Of a DNA stretch of 37,518 nucleotides, positions 25,446 through 33,522 are shown one piece after another. The notes under the pieces are model-generated. The model saw only the letters and a program-made list of their open reading frames with translations, was not told the origin of the DNA and made no database searches. The DNA comes from Candidatus Baldrarchaeota archaeon. GTDB lineage: Archaea > Asgardarchaeota > Baldrarchaeia > Baldrarchaeales > DXJG01. The stretch is from positions 1 through 37,518 of the forward strand of contig JAEOSG010000009.1 of assembly GCA_016840485.1 (NCBI GenBank), given 5' to 3'. Both the position numbers and the translations under genes were made by a program. Numbering within the stretch: the stretch's first letter is position 1; each line of letters opens with the position of its first letter.

Positions 25446-25622
25446 ATGAAAAAGATTGGAACGGGCATTTTATTAGGTTTGTTTGTCCTTTTCTTAACAT
25501 GTATCGGTACTTTTATCCCCTATTTGCTTTTGAGTTCTTTGATGCGTTTTCTATTGTGGTTAATTCCCTTTACTTTAAAGATTTTACAAGCTGAAGGACT
25601 GATTAAAAAGAAACAATGTTAA
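25446..25622 (+). CDS. Small membrane protein, function unknown
   Basis: 58 aa from ATG 25446 (the track uses TTG 25380, which has no ribosome site). Lysine-rich start MKKIG, then two hydrophobic stretches, about residues 6-26 and 28-45, and a basic tail KKKQC. No good ribosome site is seen at either start, so expression is uncertain. No family recognised; short length and AT-rich sequence leave chance as an alternative. Confidence 0.4.
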   Translation: MKKIGTGILLGLFVLFLTCIGTFIPYLLLSSLMRFLLWLIPFTLKILQAEGLIKKKQC

Positions 25623-25961
25623 AAAGAAAGTTGCAACACGATCTATTATAACATTCCAGTTCATTGCATAAAGAAACATTATCAGCAAAAATGACAGTCA
25701 AAAGACCTAGCTGTACTAGTACATCCAAGTTCTTTAATAAGGTCTTCACAAGTTATCAAGTTTTTACTAATTTCAAATGTCCTTAACTAAAAAGAACTGA
25801 ATACAATGTTCTTTGCATCTTTCTAACACTATCTTTTAGATCTTCACTAATTATATTTAAGCCGCTTCATGTGCAATGATTTCTTAGTGTTATAAGGATT
25901 GGTTAGTTTTAAAAAGTTAAAAAGGAATATTAGACAAAAACAATGGTTTGTGATTTAGGTA
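25623..25961. other. Intergenic region with possible decayed coding pieces
   Basis: On the minus strand two open pieces with protein-like composition lie end to end in different frames: one reading SEDLKDSVRKMQRTLYSVLF and stop (about 25785-25860), the other ISKNLITCEDLIKELGC and on to a stop (about 25690-25780). Neither has a start codon. They may be remnants of one small gene. The palindrome TGTACTAGTACA is at 25712-25723. Confidence 0.3.
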
Positions 25962-26396
25962 ATGAGAGATGAAAATAACGAACTGATTAAGATAGGCAAA
26001 GAAGTTTTTGAGAAAATTGGAAAGAGAATTGGAATAGAATATGCTATTATTTTTGGTTCCGCTGTTAAGGGAACTTTGAGCGCTGAGAGCGATGTTGATA
26101 TCGCAGTAAAATTTAAGAGCCTCCCAAAACACTCAGGAACCTTATTAAAAACAATATTGAAAATTAAGGACTTACTTGAGGAAAAAATGAGGAGAGAAGT
26201 TGACATTGTGATTTTAAATAGGTCAAGTTTAGGTTTATGGTACGAGGTCTTTTCTACTGGTAAACCAATGTATGTCCTAAGTGAAGAAGACTTTTTGAAG
26301 GATAAAGTACGAGTAATAAAACAGTATCTTGATTTTAAATATTACATCGACAAACATTTCAAGGAAAAGGTTGAGAGGATTATTTATGGTGAGTGA
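25962..26396 (+). CDS. MNT-type nucleotidyltransferase antitoxin
   Basis: 144 aa. The minimal nucleotidyltransferase motif is intact: IFGSAVKG, then ESDVDIAVKF near residue 45, with a third Asp in EVDIVIL near 83. A helix-rich tail follows. In MNT-HEPN pairs this protein neutralises the HEPN RNase, in characterised cases by attaching AMP to a Tyr close to its active site. It overlaps the HEPN gene by 11 nt, the usual arrangement. The HEPN partner here is broken, so this antitoxin may be left without a target. Start is ATG 25962. Confidence 0.88.
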   Translation: MRDENNELIKIGKEVFEKIGKRIGIEYAIIFGSAVKGTLSAESDVDIAVKFKSLPKHSGTLLKTILKIKDLLEEKMRREVDIVILNRSSLGLWYEVFSTGKPMYVLSEEDFLKDKVRVIKQYLDFKYYIDKHFKEKVERIIYGE

Positions 26397-26805
26397 AAGT
26401 ACTTTAAGAAAAGTTGAAAGATTTGAACAGGGAATTAAACTACTTTAAGAAATAGCTGAAGTAAGCTTAGAAGAATATTTAAGAGATATTAAGCTGCAAT
26501 CAATAGTTGAAAGAAACCTTCAGATATGCATAGAAGTCATAATAGATTTATCTAACGTGATCATCTCAAAAAAAGGTTTTAGAATACCTTCCACCTATAA
26601 GGAAACCGTAGAAATATTGAAAGAAAATAAAGTTCTAGAAAAAGAATTTGCAAAAAATTAGCGAGCCTTGTAGGATTGCGAAATATAATAGTCCATATGT
26701 ATGCCGACATAAAATCCGAAATAATCCATGAAAACTTAAGAGAAATAATAAATGTTTTAAAAGAAGCTTTAAAAACACTTTTAAAATACTGTGAAAAAAA
26801 ATAAA
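26386..26805 (+). pseudogene. HEPN toxin (DUF86 type), nonsense codon plus frameshift
   Basis: The ATG at 26386 lies inside the MNT gene. After 20 codons (ending GIKLL) an in-frame TAA interrupts; the same frame then continues EIAEVSLEEYLRDI and on to FAKN and stop. One base missing from an A6 run near 26650 accounts for the second break: the next frame reads LVGLRNIIVHMYADI, the HEPN R-x4-H-x-Y active site and AMP-acceptor Tyr. It ends with a TAA at 26803-26805. Repaired, it would be about 140 aa. As written, no product containing the active site can be made from the native start. Confidence 0.85.
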
Positions 26806-26958
26806 ATCGATCCTTAGACAGAAAAGCTCTTAACAAATGATTATATGTAATTAGTTAAGCTTTGCAAGAAGATTGTTTTCTCGGTACTTTGCTTTTTCTC
26901 TTCTTTCGAAAAGAAAAATTGAAAATAGATTAAAATTTTTGTTATTTGGTTACTATTT

Positions 26959-28419
26959 TTATTTTGATGGTTCTGGTATGTCTTCTTTTTTGATTCCTGC
27001 GAGTTTTGCTGCGTATTCCATGTATTGTTTCCATTTTGCTGTTGCGCGTATCATGAGTTTTGCTGCTGCAGGAGAACCTCCTCCGTGCATACAGCCAGGT
27101 ATTCCTGCACCGCAAGTTAACCATTGAATTAAATATGCGATTCTTGCTCTTGCTTCTCCTGGGGATGCAGCTGTAAGATATTTTTCTAGTAGTTTTCCAT
27201 ATTCTTCGTTTTTGAAGTCTTTCCATGAGGGCATGCAGCCTGTTTCTCCTATTCCTCCAGCGATGTCCTCACATAGAACCTTTGTTTCATAGGGTAAAGT
27301 TGCTACATGTACCTTGTTTACGTTTGCTAGCAACGCGTCGGGTATCCATGCACCGGATGGATGCTTCTCGCCTAAAGTTGCAGCAGCCACACCTAGACCG
27401 TAGGTTGTCTCGTTATTGATGACCATTTTGATTAATTGCTCTCGAAACGTTCTTTCAGATAGGCCGTTAGCTCTTGCTATTAGAACTGCGGCTCCTACCA
27501 TTACGTCCCCTTGTCCTGCTACACATGAGCCTATTAGAGCTCTATAGGCTGATGTGAAGTATATTATTGCTTTAAGCGCGTATTTCCATTCTCCACACAT
27601 AAATACTCTTTCTTTTGGTATGAAGACGTCGTTGAAAAGTATCCATGCTTGTGTTATTCCTGTTCCAGTCGCTGGTAACTCATATCCGTCGCCTTCCAGT
27701 TCTCTTGCATCATCTGGATGTCTTGCTTCCACAATTGTTATTCCTTCAGCGTCTCTAGGCACTACGAAAGACACTGCGTAGTTTTTATCCTCTTCTCTTA
27801 AGCTTGTTGTTGGCATTACGAAGATTTCGTTTGCAGCGGCTACTCCTGCTATCATTACTTTTGCTCCACGTACAACTATGCCGTCATCCCGTTCCTCCAC
27901 TATGTGCAAATATAGGTCTGGGTCTTTCTGCTGTGATGGTGATAGTGCTCTGTTTCCTTTTGGATCTGTTAGGGCTCCTGCAACCGTTATAGCGTTTCGC
28001 TGCGCATACTCTAACCATTTTCTAAGTCTTTGATGGTAGTCTGTTCCCTCATTTTGATCTATTTCATAGGTGGTTGCCCACATTGATTGTAGACAGTTCC
28101 AGCCTACACATAGTGCTCCGGTGCATGTTCCCGTCAAATTATACATTAGTCGTTTGAATTTGCAGTTTTTTATAGCGTCTTCAGGTGTTTCCATGACTGT
28201 TAGCCATCGCATAACCTTTTCGCCTATTAGTTTAGATTCGGCCGTTACTAGGTCTTGGTATTTGGGGTCTTGTGCTGCTTCGAAAGCTTTTGCATGAGAG
28301 TTAACGCATCTTTTTGTTGCTGGATGTGTCGTTACATCTTCTATTAATTCGCCAAACTTGTAGATGTTTGGACGCATCTTCTTTAAGCTTTCTTTATATT
28401 GTTCAGGTGTTTTAATCAA
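26959..28419 (-). CDS. HpaB / 4-hydroxybutyryl-CoA dehydratase-like flavoprotein
   Basis: 486 aa, normal for the 4-hydroxyphenylacetate 3-hydroxylase/AbfD family. It opens TPEQYKESLKKMRPNIY. A cysteine-rich CTGALCVGWNC lies near residue 97; the flavin-site region (KVMIAGVAAANEIFVMP) is near 190; CMHGGGSPAAAK closes the C-terminal part. AbfD uses a [4Fe-4S] cluster held by Cys99, Cys103, His292 and Cys299 (established for the clostridial enzyme). Here the later segment reads AYRALIGSCV: the Cys is kept, but His is Tyr and the following Lys is Val. So dehydratase activity is doubtful. TTG start at 28419, with GAGGAGGAGG upstream. Confidence 0.87.
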   Translation of the reverse strand: MIKTPEQYKESLKKMRPNIYKFGELIEDVTTHPATKRCVNSHAKAFEAAQDPKYQDLVTAESKLIGEKVMRWLTVMETPEDAIKNCKFKRLMYNLTGTCTGALCVGWNCLQSMWATTYEIDQNEGTDYHQRLRKWLEYAQRNAITVAGALTDPKGNRALSPSQQKDPDLYLHIVEERDDGIVVRGAKVMIAGVAAANEIFVMPTTSLREEDKNYAVSFVVPRDAEGITIVEARHPDDARELEGDGYELPATGTGITQAWILFNDVFIPKERVFMCGEWKYALKAIIYFTSAYRALIGSCVAGQGDVMVGAAVLIARANGLSERTFREQLIKMVINNETTYGLGVAAATLGEKHPSGAWIPDALLANVNKVHVATLPYETKVLCEDIAGGIGETGCMPSWKDFKNEEYGKLLEKYLTAASPGEARARIAYLIQWLTCGAGIPGCMHGGGSPAAAKLMIRATAKWKQYMEYAAKLAGIKKEDIPEPSK

Positions 28420-28574
28420 AATGGAACCTCCTCCTCTAAATTTAGTTACAAACTGTTATTTGCATTTTACTTTCAGACTTCATAATATATTAACTTTTTA
28501 TGATAGTGGCTTCAAGGCTTCGGTAAACTAGAATACAGTAAACTAAAAAAGAAGAAATCAGAGTACATTAAACA

Positions 28575-29291
28575 TTAACCAGTATGTACAACCTTGTACT
28601 TGTATTTTTTGGCTATAGCTCGAAGAGTATTAAGGATTTTACATCTGTCTTTTATTTCTGCGGGAGGAATATTATCAAAACATACGTAAAGTGTTTTGGG
28701 TTGAGCTTGGTTAAAACATTCCTCAATAGCAGTTTTAAGTAAATATACGAAGTTTTCAGACACTAAACCAGTTGTTTCATCCCCAAAAATATCGGGAACA
28801 CCAAAGTTAATGCAAACAACCCAAGCATGTTTCTCAGGGAACGTCACAATATTATTCTCGACAACAACCTTTGTATTCCAAACATCTTCACTGATATCAA
28901 TTACCGATGTTGGGTCGACAATTTTATCTTTATATAATGTTTTTATTGCTTCAAGAACAGTTTTGCATTCCTTAATTTTTTTAGGAAGCTTCGGCAATGT
29001 TTCGTAAAATTTTTTATCGTAAAGTTTTGGTAATTCTTCTAATTTTCCTTCCCAAACGATGTCTCCATACTTATTATACACAGTTAACGTGTTTTTATGT
29101 TTAAAGTAAACTAAACATCTTTTCCTTTCTTCTCTAATTTTTTCTACAAACTTAAGATATTCAAAAGACTCTCCCTCAGCTATTTTTTCCCCCTTTCTAT
29201 CATACAGTATTGACGGGCCTTCTTCCCCGTTCACAACAATGACGTAGCGAACTTTAGCCCTCTCAGCTAAATTTTTCACATCTAAGCTCAT
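28575..29291 (-). CDS. Hypothetical protein with operator-controlled promoter
   Basis: 238 aa from ATG 29291, which has GGTGA eight bases upstream; the track start at 29306 is less likely. The N-terminal half has two similar beta segments, ILYDRKGEKIAEG near residue 33 and TVYNKYGDIVWEG near 73. The C-terminal half is alpha/beta with HAWVVCINFG near 160, a helix, and TLYVCFDNIPPAE near 205, ending YKVVHTG. This could be a small ligand-binding or hydrolase-type domain, but no family is recognised. The promoter carries a 14-bp palindrome, suggesting dedicated regulation. Confidence 0.75.
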   Translation of the reverse strand: MSLDVKNLAERAKVRYVIVVNGEEGPSILYDRKGEKIAEGESFEYLKFVEKIREERKRCLVYFKHKNTLTVYNKYGDIVWEGKLEELPKLYDKKFYETLPKLPKKIKECKTVLEAIKTLYKDKIVDPTSVIDISEDVWNTKVVVENNIVTFPEKHAWVVCINFGVPDIFGDETTGLVSENFVYLLKTAIEECFNQAQPKTLYVCFDNIPPAEIKDRCKILNTLRAIAKKYKYKVVHTG

Positions 29292-29626
29292 CAGAAATCT
29301 CACCAATATGTAACAATATCTCTACTATGTTAATTATAGGTATACCTATTTTCTGCAGAGTCTGATTTAAATATTTTCAATAATCTTTACCTTCCCCTTC
29401 CAAAATAAACAACAAAAAGGAAATGAACCCATCCACGCACCTCAACAACCTAAAGCAATCCTCTGGATCCATTTCTAACTCATCCGTTTCACTTTTCTAT
29501 TTTGTTCAAAACATTCACCTCGTAAAAGAAAAATGTTAAGGAACAAGAGGCTTAAGAAACTTTGCAGCATATCAATGAAAATACCCACAGTCATGAAAGC
29601 TTAAGCAAGTTTAAAACTATATTCAC
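29292..29626. other. Intergenic region upstream of the 28575-29291 gene
   Basis: Besides the promoter and palindrome of that gene, the part from about 29390 to 29520 is C-rich on the plus strand with many CA and CC steps. No ORF or RNA gene was recognised in it. Confidence 0.3.
29336..29349. promoter_or_regulatory. 14-bp palindrome ATAGGTATACCTAT, candidate operator
   Basis: A perfect palindrome about 45 bp before the ATG at 29291. A minus-strand TATA element (AATATTTAAAT, about 29367-29377) puts the transcription start inside it, so a repressor bound here would block initiation. Confidence 0.55.
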
Positions 29627-30778
29627 TTAAGGTCTCCTTATCTCTTTCACAGTATATTTTTTAACGGCATCAATGTTTATTTCTACTCCGAGTCCAGGTT
29701 TGTCGGGGATTCTTACGTAGCCTCCTCTTGGCTCTATTGGTTTTTCCAGTATTGCGTCTCTTATCTCTGGGGTGAGAGGTGGATCTAGTGGAAATTCTAG
29801 GTATGGGCAGAGATAGTCGGGCATTGTGCCTATTAGTTGAAGTGCTGCTGCTAAACCTACGCCGGGTTCCCAGCCGTGAGGAATGAACTGTACGTGGAAA
29901 GCTTCAGCAAGCGCTGCTATTTTCTTCATTTCTGTTAACCCTCCACTTAGATTTGGATCTGGCTGTATTATATCGAAGCACTCGTTTTCCAACAGTTCTC
30001 TGATTCTAAAGATTCCGTATTCGAGTTCTCCTCCTGCAATCATAACACTAGTGCTTCTTCTAAGTTCAGCGTAACCTTTGAGATTTGTTATTGGAAGTGG
30101 TTCCTCCAACCATAGAACATCGTATTTTTCTAGTTCTTTCGCCACTTTTAACGCTGTTTTCCCGTCCCAGTATGGTGGGAAGTATGTCCATGCTTGGTTT
30201 GCATCTACCATTATTTCAACATCTGGGAAAATGTCTCTAAACTCTTTTAAAACTTTGATGTCATCTTCCCAGCGGCTTCTATGAAATCTCAGCTTTACAG
30301 CTTTAAAGCCGTATTTTGCTTTTCCTTCCTCAAAGTCTTTTATATGTTGTTGAGCTCTCTTTATTTGCCCTGTACTCATATATGCTTTAACCATTGGTTT
30401 AGCGGCACCCATTAACTTATAGATGGGCTGTTTTAACGCTTTTCCTACGATGTCCCATAATGCGATATCTATGAGACCTACTCTCGGCCCGAAATAGGAG
30501 CCAGTTCTTAGGGGGCGAGTCATCATTTCTATAAAGAAGAGGTCAAGCGGTATTCTGCTCAAAAACTCTTTCACAGCGCTTTCAATGAACGATATTACTT
30601 CAAATCCTTTCGAGATCATACCGCTATATCCTGTAATCCCTTCATCTGTCTCTACTTCAACAAGTGTGAATGTAAATTCTTTTGTAGATGCTACTTCCCA
30701 CGCAGCAGAAAATCTTTGCCCATCTGGATACGGTACCTTAAGAAGATAGGCATTTACATTTACTATTTTCAAATTCAT
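29627..30778 (-). CDS. Enolase-superfamily enzyme (mandelate racemase group), sugar-acid dehydratase-like
   Basis: 383 aa. An N-terminal capping domain (to about residue 120) precedes the barrel. Metal ligands: MVDANQAW (Asp) near residue 190, WLEEPL (Glu) near 222 and GGELEYG (Glu) near 247. KLRFHR near 160 holds the second-strand base position, and PHGWEPG near 300 supplies the His expected of mandelate racemase-type enzymes. Many members dehydrate sugar acids; the substrate cannot be read here. ATG 30778 follows AAGAGG directly; the track TTG at 30799 lies nearer the TATA element (about 30832-30840) and remains possible. It stands alone. Confidence 0.88.
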   Translation of the reverse strand: MNLKIVNVNAYLLKVPYPDGQRFSAAWEVASTKEFTFTLVEVETDEGITGYSGMISKGFEVISFIESAVKEFLSRIPLDLFFIEMMTRPLRTGSYFGPRVGLIDIALWDIVGKALKQPIYKLMGAAKPMVKAYMSTGQIKRAQQHIKDFEEGKAKYGFKAVKLRFHRSRWEDDIKVLKEFRDIFPDVEIMVDANQAWTYFPPYWDGKTALKVAKELEKYDVLWLEEPLPITNLKGYAELRRSTSVMIAGGELEYGIFRIRELLENECFDIIQPDPNLSGGLTEMKKIAALAEAFHVQFIPHGWEPGVGLAAALQLIGTMPDYLCPYLEFPLDPPLTPEIRDAILEKPIEPRGGYVRIPDKPGLGVEINIDAVKKYTVKEIRRP

Positions 30779-30964
30779 CCTCTTTACTACATAAATCAAG
30801 TTAATTCGTTCAATAATATGCCCACATTATTTATAAGCATGTTTCAACTTTCAGCATCACCATACACATAAATTAGTTAGACTAACAGCTCTTTCTTGAA
30901 ATCCTCGACGACTTGGTTCATCACTTGAAACATTAATATAGATTGTAAAACACCATATAGTTTT

Positions 30965-31396
30965 ATGAGAAGTGTCATTAAATTTCTACAGGTTTACTAG
31001 TCTTTGTTGCTTTTGTTCTATTAGTTAATCTTTCACTGGAGTTGCTAATATCGCCAGAAAACCGCAAAATTATAGAGGAACATGGATGGACATATTTTCT
31101 ACAACATCAACTCGTGGGCATCATAATATTTTTCTCAATATTTAGCTTCGTGGGAACTGCTATTTTCTTAAAAACAAGCTATAACCCTAGGAAAATGGGA
31201 ATTCTATCTTCTATCATCGGTTTCTTTTTAGAATTCACCATAATGAAACCTGAATGGGTTCAAAACATATTTGCTCTTAAAATTGGAGGAGATGTAATCG
31301 GTGCAATCATAGTATCTCCTCTTTACTGGTTCATGACTTGGGGGGGCACCATCATACATCTTCAATAAAATACAGGGAGAATATAAGACAAAATAA
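30965..31396 (+). pseudogene. Four-helix membrane protein with two frameshifts
   Basis: An ATG at 30965 lies about 28 nt after a TATA-like CATTAATATA and opens MRSVIKFLQ. One missing base near 30992 then moves the sense to the frame of the track ORF, reading GLLVFVAFVLLVN before its TTG at 31042. Near the end a G7 run (31340-31346) has one base too many: dropping it changes GGTIIHLQ and stop into a smoothly continuing APSYIFNKIQGEYKTK and stop at 31394-31396. Repaired, it is about 143 aa with four membrane helices. No family recognised. Sequencing error at the G run is possible. Confidence 0.65.
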
Positions 31397-31818
31397 GATA
31401 AAAGGATTGTTAACAATGTTTTACTGTCAATTGACCTTGCGTGCAGATTAAACCCGATTTTAGTTAGACGAATAAGTTGCGTTGTGATTGTCGTAAACGC
31501 ATATTTTACGACGGTTTCTACGTGAGGTTGTTGCGTAATTTTAGTTATGTATATGTTTGTTTGCTAATTGTGTTTTTTCGTAGGTGTCGTGGTTGATGTT
31601 TGATTTTCTAGGCTGGTTGCTATGGATAATACTGCTTCTGGTTTTAGAATTAGGGTGGATTAATGATTTTAATTTTCATTTCATCGATAAGAACTTTTAG
31701 ATTAGGATTTTAAAGTGGTTAGCGGTTGAGACATTAAAAGGAAATCTATATAGGTGTTAGGTTTGATGATATCTTCATATCTATACTATGTTGGGAAAAG
31801 GGTTTTGGGTGAAATAAA
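31397..31818. other. Gene-free stretch with a Cys/Arg-rich open piece
   Basis: About 31487-31606 on the plus strand reads LRCDCRKRIFYDGFYVRLL and on for some 20 residues to a stop. It is rich in Cys, Arg and aromatic residues and resembles the zinc-finger part of some transposases, but it is too short to assign. The palindrome ATTGTTAACAAT lies at 31406-31417. The stretch from 31480 to 31620 is G/T-rich compared with its flanks. Confidence 0.3.
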
Positions 31819-32586
31819 ATGGAAGAAAATTTTCTTCTATATAAGATGAGTTGGCCTGAAATTGCTGAAAAACTTAAAGAAAATCCTATAGTTCTTGTAC
31901 CAATAGGTTCTACGGAACAACACGGCATGCATCTGCCAATAGATAACGATGCATACACTGCCTTTGAATTTGCAAAAAAGATCGCTGAAAAGGCTTCAAA
32001 AGAGGTACCAGTTTTAGTTGCTCCCTTAATTCCCTACGGTGTCTCACAGCATCACATGAATTTTCCCGGCACAGTAACACTGCGAACCAAAACGTTAGCC
32101 CATGTTTTAGAAGAAGTTTGTAAGAGTTTAATACACCATGGTTTTAAGAAAATAGTTATCGTTAATGGACATGGAGGAAATATTACTGCGATCAATATGG
32201 CTTTACAAAAGGTAGGGGAAGAAACAGATGCCTTTTTAGCAGTGATAAACTGGTGGGAAATTGCAATTGACGTAATCTCTAAATTGGCTGAAACTCCCTT
32301 CTTCCATGCATGTGAAACAGAGACATCAGTTGCTTTGGCACTAGATCAAAAAGTTAATATGGAGAAAGCTAAAGGGGAAGTTCCTACGACACCATCAAAA
32401 TTCATAAAATTTGATTTTCTAGCTCCGCCGCCCAAGATATCTACATCTATTCCAAGTCTAGATAAGCTTACTAAAACAGGGTCAGTCGGAGACCCGACGA
32501 AAGCAAGTAGAGAAAAGGGCGAGAAAATAATAAGCGTTGTAATTGAAAGGGCAGTAGAGTTTCTAAAAGAAGTGGCTAAAATTTAA
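31819..32586 (+). CDS. Creatininase-family metal-dependent amidohydrolase
   Basis: 255 aa. PIGSTEQHGMHLPIDND near residue 36 supplies metal ligands Glu, His and Asp; VNGHGGN near 117 and HACETETS near 170 complete the family pattern (usual HAGExETS). The family includes creatininase, the archaeal riboflavin/F420 pathway formamide hydrolase ArfB, and others. The C-terminal region is typical in length. Metal residues are intact apart from Cys in place of Gly in the last motif. ATG at 31819 has GGGTGA seven bases upstream. Isolated, so pathway not determined. Confidence 0.9.
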   Translation: MEENFLLYKMSWPEIAEKLKENPIVLVPIGSTEQHGMHLPIDNDAYTAFEFAKKIAEKASKEVPVLVAPLIPYGVSQHHMNFPGTVTLRTKTLAHVLEEVCKSLIHHGFKKIVIVNGHGGNITAINMALQKVGEETDAFLAVINWWEIAIDVISKLAETPFFHACETETSVALALDQKVNMEKAKGEVPTTPSKFIKFDFLAPPPKISTSIPSLDKLTKTGSVGDPTKASREKGEKIISVVIERAVEFLKEVAKI

Positions 32587-32593
32587 CTACAAT

Positions 32594-32616
32594 AGTTTTA
32601 TTTTTTCTCTTTTTCT
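32594..32616. terminator. T-rich terminator between convergent genes
   Basis: TTTTATTTTTTCTCTTTTTCTT directly after the creatininase stop; the A-rich run 15 bases on gives T-runs on the opposite strand for the ecfT transcript. This is the T-tract type of archaeal terminator. Confidence 0.5.
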
Positions 32617-32646
32617 TAAAAAATAATAAAAATTGGAGTTTTAGTG

Positions 32647-33522
32647 TTAGATCCATGGTATAAGTTCCATGATGCGTTGTATAATACTCTGTATGACGCC
32701 GCTTTTCAGCAGAGTTAGTGTAAATGTGTATTCAGCTAGATTTGTGAACCATCCTATGTAGATAGCTAAGGCTGAGATTATTATTAGTATAACTGAGGCT
32801 ACGTAGTCTTTTTTGGTGTATTTTATTTCGTGTAAGAATGTTCTTGCTCTAAGGTTATATCCGAATCCTCTAGCTGTGATGGCAAGTGCAATGTCTTCTG
32901 TACGTCTCATCGAGTTGAGAATTGAGGGTATTAACATTTGCATGAAAAGGGCTCTAAATCTCTTTATTGGGTTGCGGAATCTGTAGTCCCATCCCTTTGA
33001 CATTAATGCTTCTTTTATTTTCCTGTTTTCATCTACTAGTACTGGTAGATATGCTAATCCTATACTCATAGCTATAGCGAATTCTGGGGGAAGTCTAAAT
33101 TTAACAAGAGACAATATGATGTCTCTTATTGGCGTTAACATCAACACTATTCTTATGACCACCAGTATCGTAACGAACCGTATCAATGCCCCAATAGCCC
33201 ACACAAGGGCCTCCAATGTTACAACGAACCCTAGAAATGTAAAAAGAGTAGTTGTTTCCTCAAATTTAATCATTGGGAACAGCAAGTTAAATATAAAGTA
33301 CATCGCTGCCAGTGGTGATAAATTTTTTAGAAATGAGACGATTTCTCCGGGTCTCAGTTTGCAATATAGAATGAGAAAAATCAGAAACGAGAATACAATG
33401 ATAAGCCATATTGGATCTGTGAATCCCACTGCCATTATGATTATTGTAGCAGCTAGCAGCAGTTTTACACGTGGATCAAACTTATGAAATAGGGTATCTC
33501 CCTTAACATATTCAAATGCCAT
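32647..33522 (-). CDS. ecfT: EcfT, membrane component of an ECF importer
   Basis: 291 aa with five to six membrane helices and a cytoplasmic helical domain. It begins with the CbiQ/EcfT pattern (GDTLFHKFDPRVKLLLA). The coupling helices that bind the ATPases carry EALMSKGWDY near residue 172 and ALAITARGFGY near 215. The second is the standard A-R-G; the first is S-K-G. EcfT links two ATPases to a substrate-binding S component for vitamin or metal uptake. Its ATG abuts the ATPase stop codon (TAAATG), with GGGAGG inside the preceding gene, so they are coupled. Substrate is set by the S component. Confidence 0.93.
   Translation of the reverse strand: MAFEYVKGDTLFHKFDPRVKLLLAATIIIMAVGFTDPIWLIIVFSFLIFLILYCKLRPGEIVSFLKNLSPLAAMYFIFNLLFPMIKFEETTTLFTFLGFVVTLEALVWAIGALIRFVTILVVIRIVLMLTPIRDIILSLVKFRLPPEFAIAMSIGLAYLPVLVDENRKIKEALMSKGWDYRFRNPIKRFRALFMQMLIPSILNSMRRTEDIALAITARGFGYNLRARTFLHEIKYTKKDYVASVILIIISALAIYIGWFTNLAEYTFTLTLLKSGVIQSIIQRIMELIPWI

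Noticed and set aside
26942-27226. 94-aa Arg/Lys-rich minus-strand ORF
   Set aside because: It is a frame shadow of the HpaB-like gene end, without a ribosome site.
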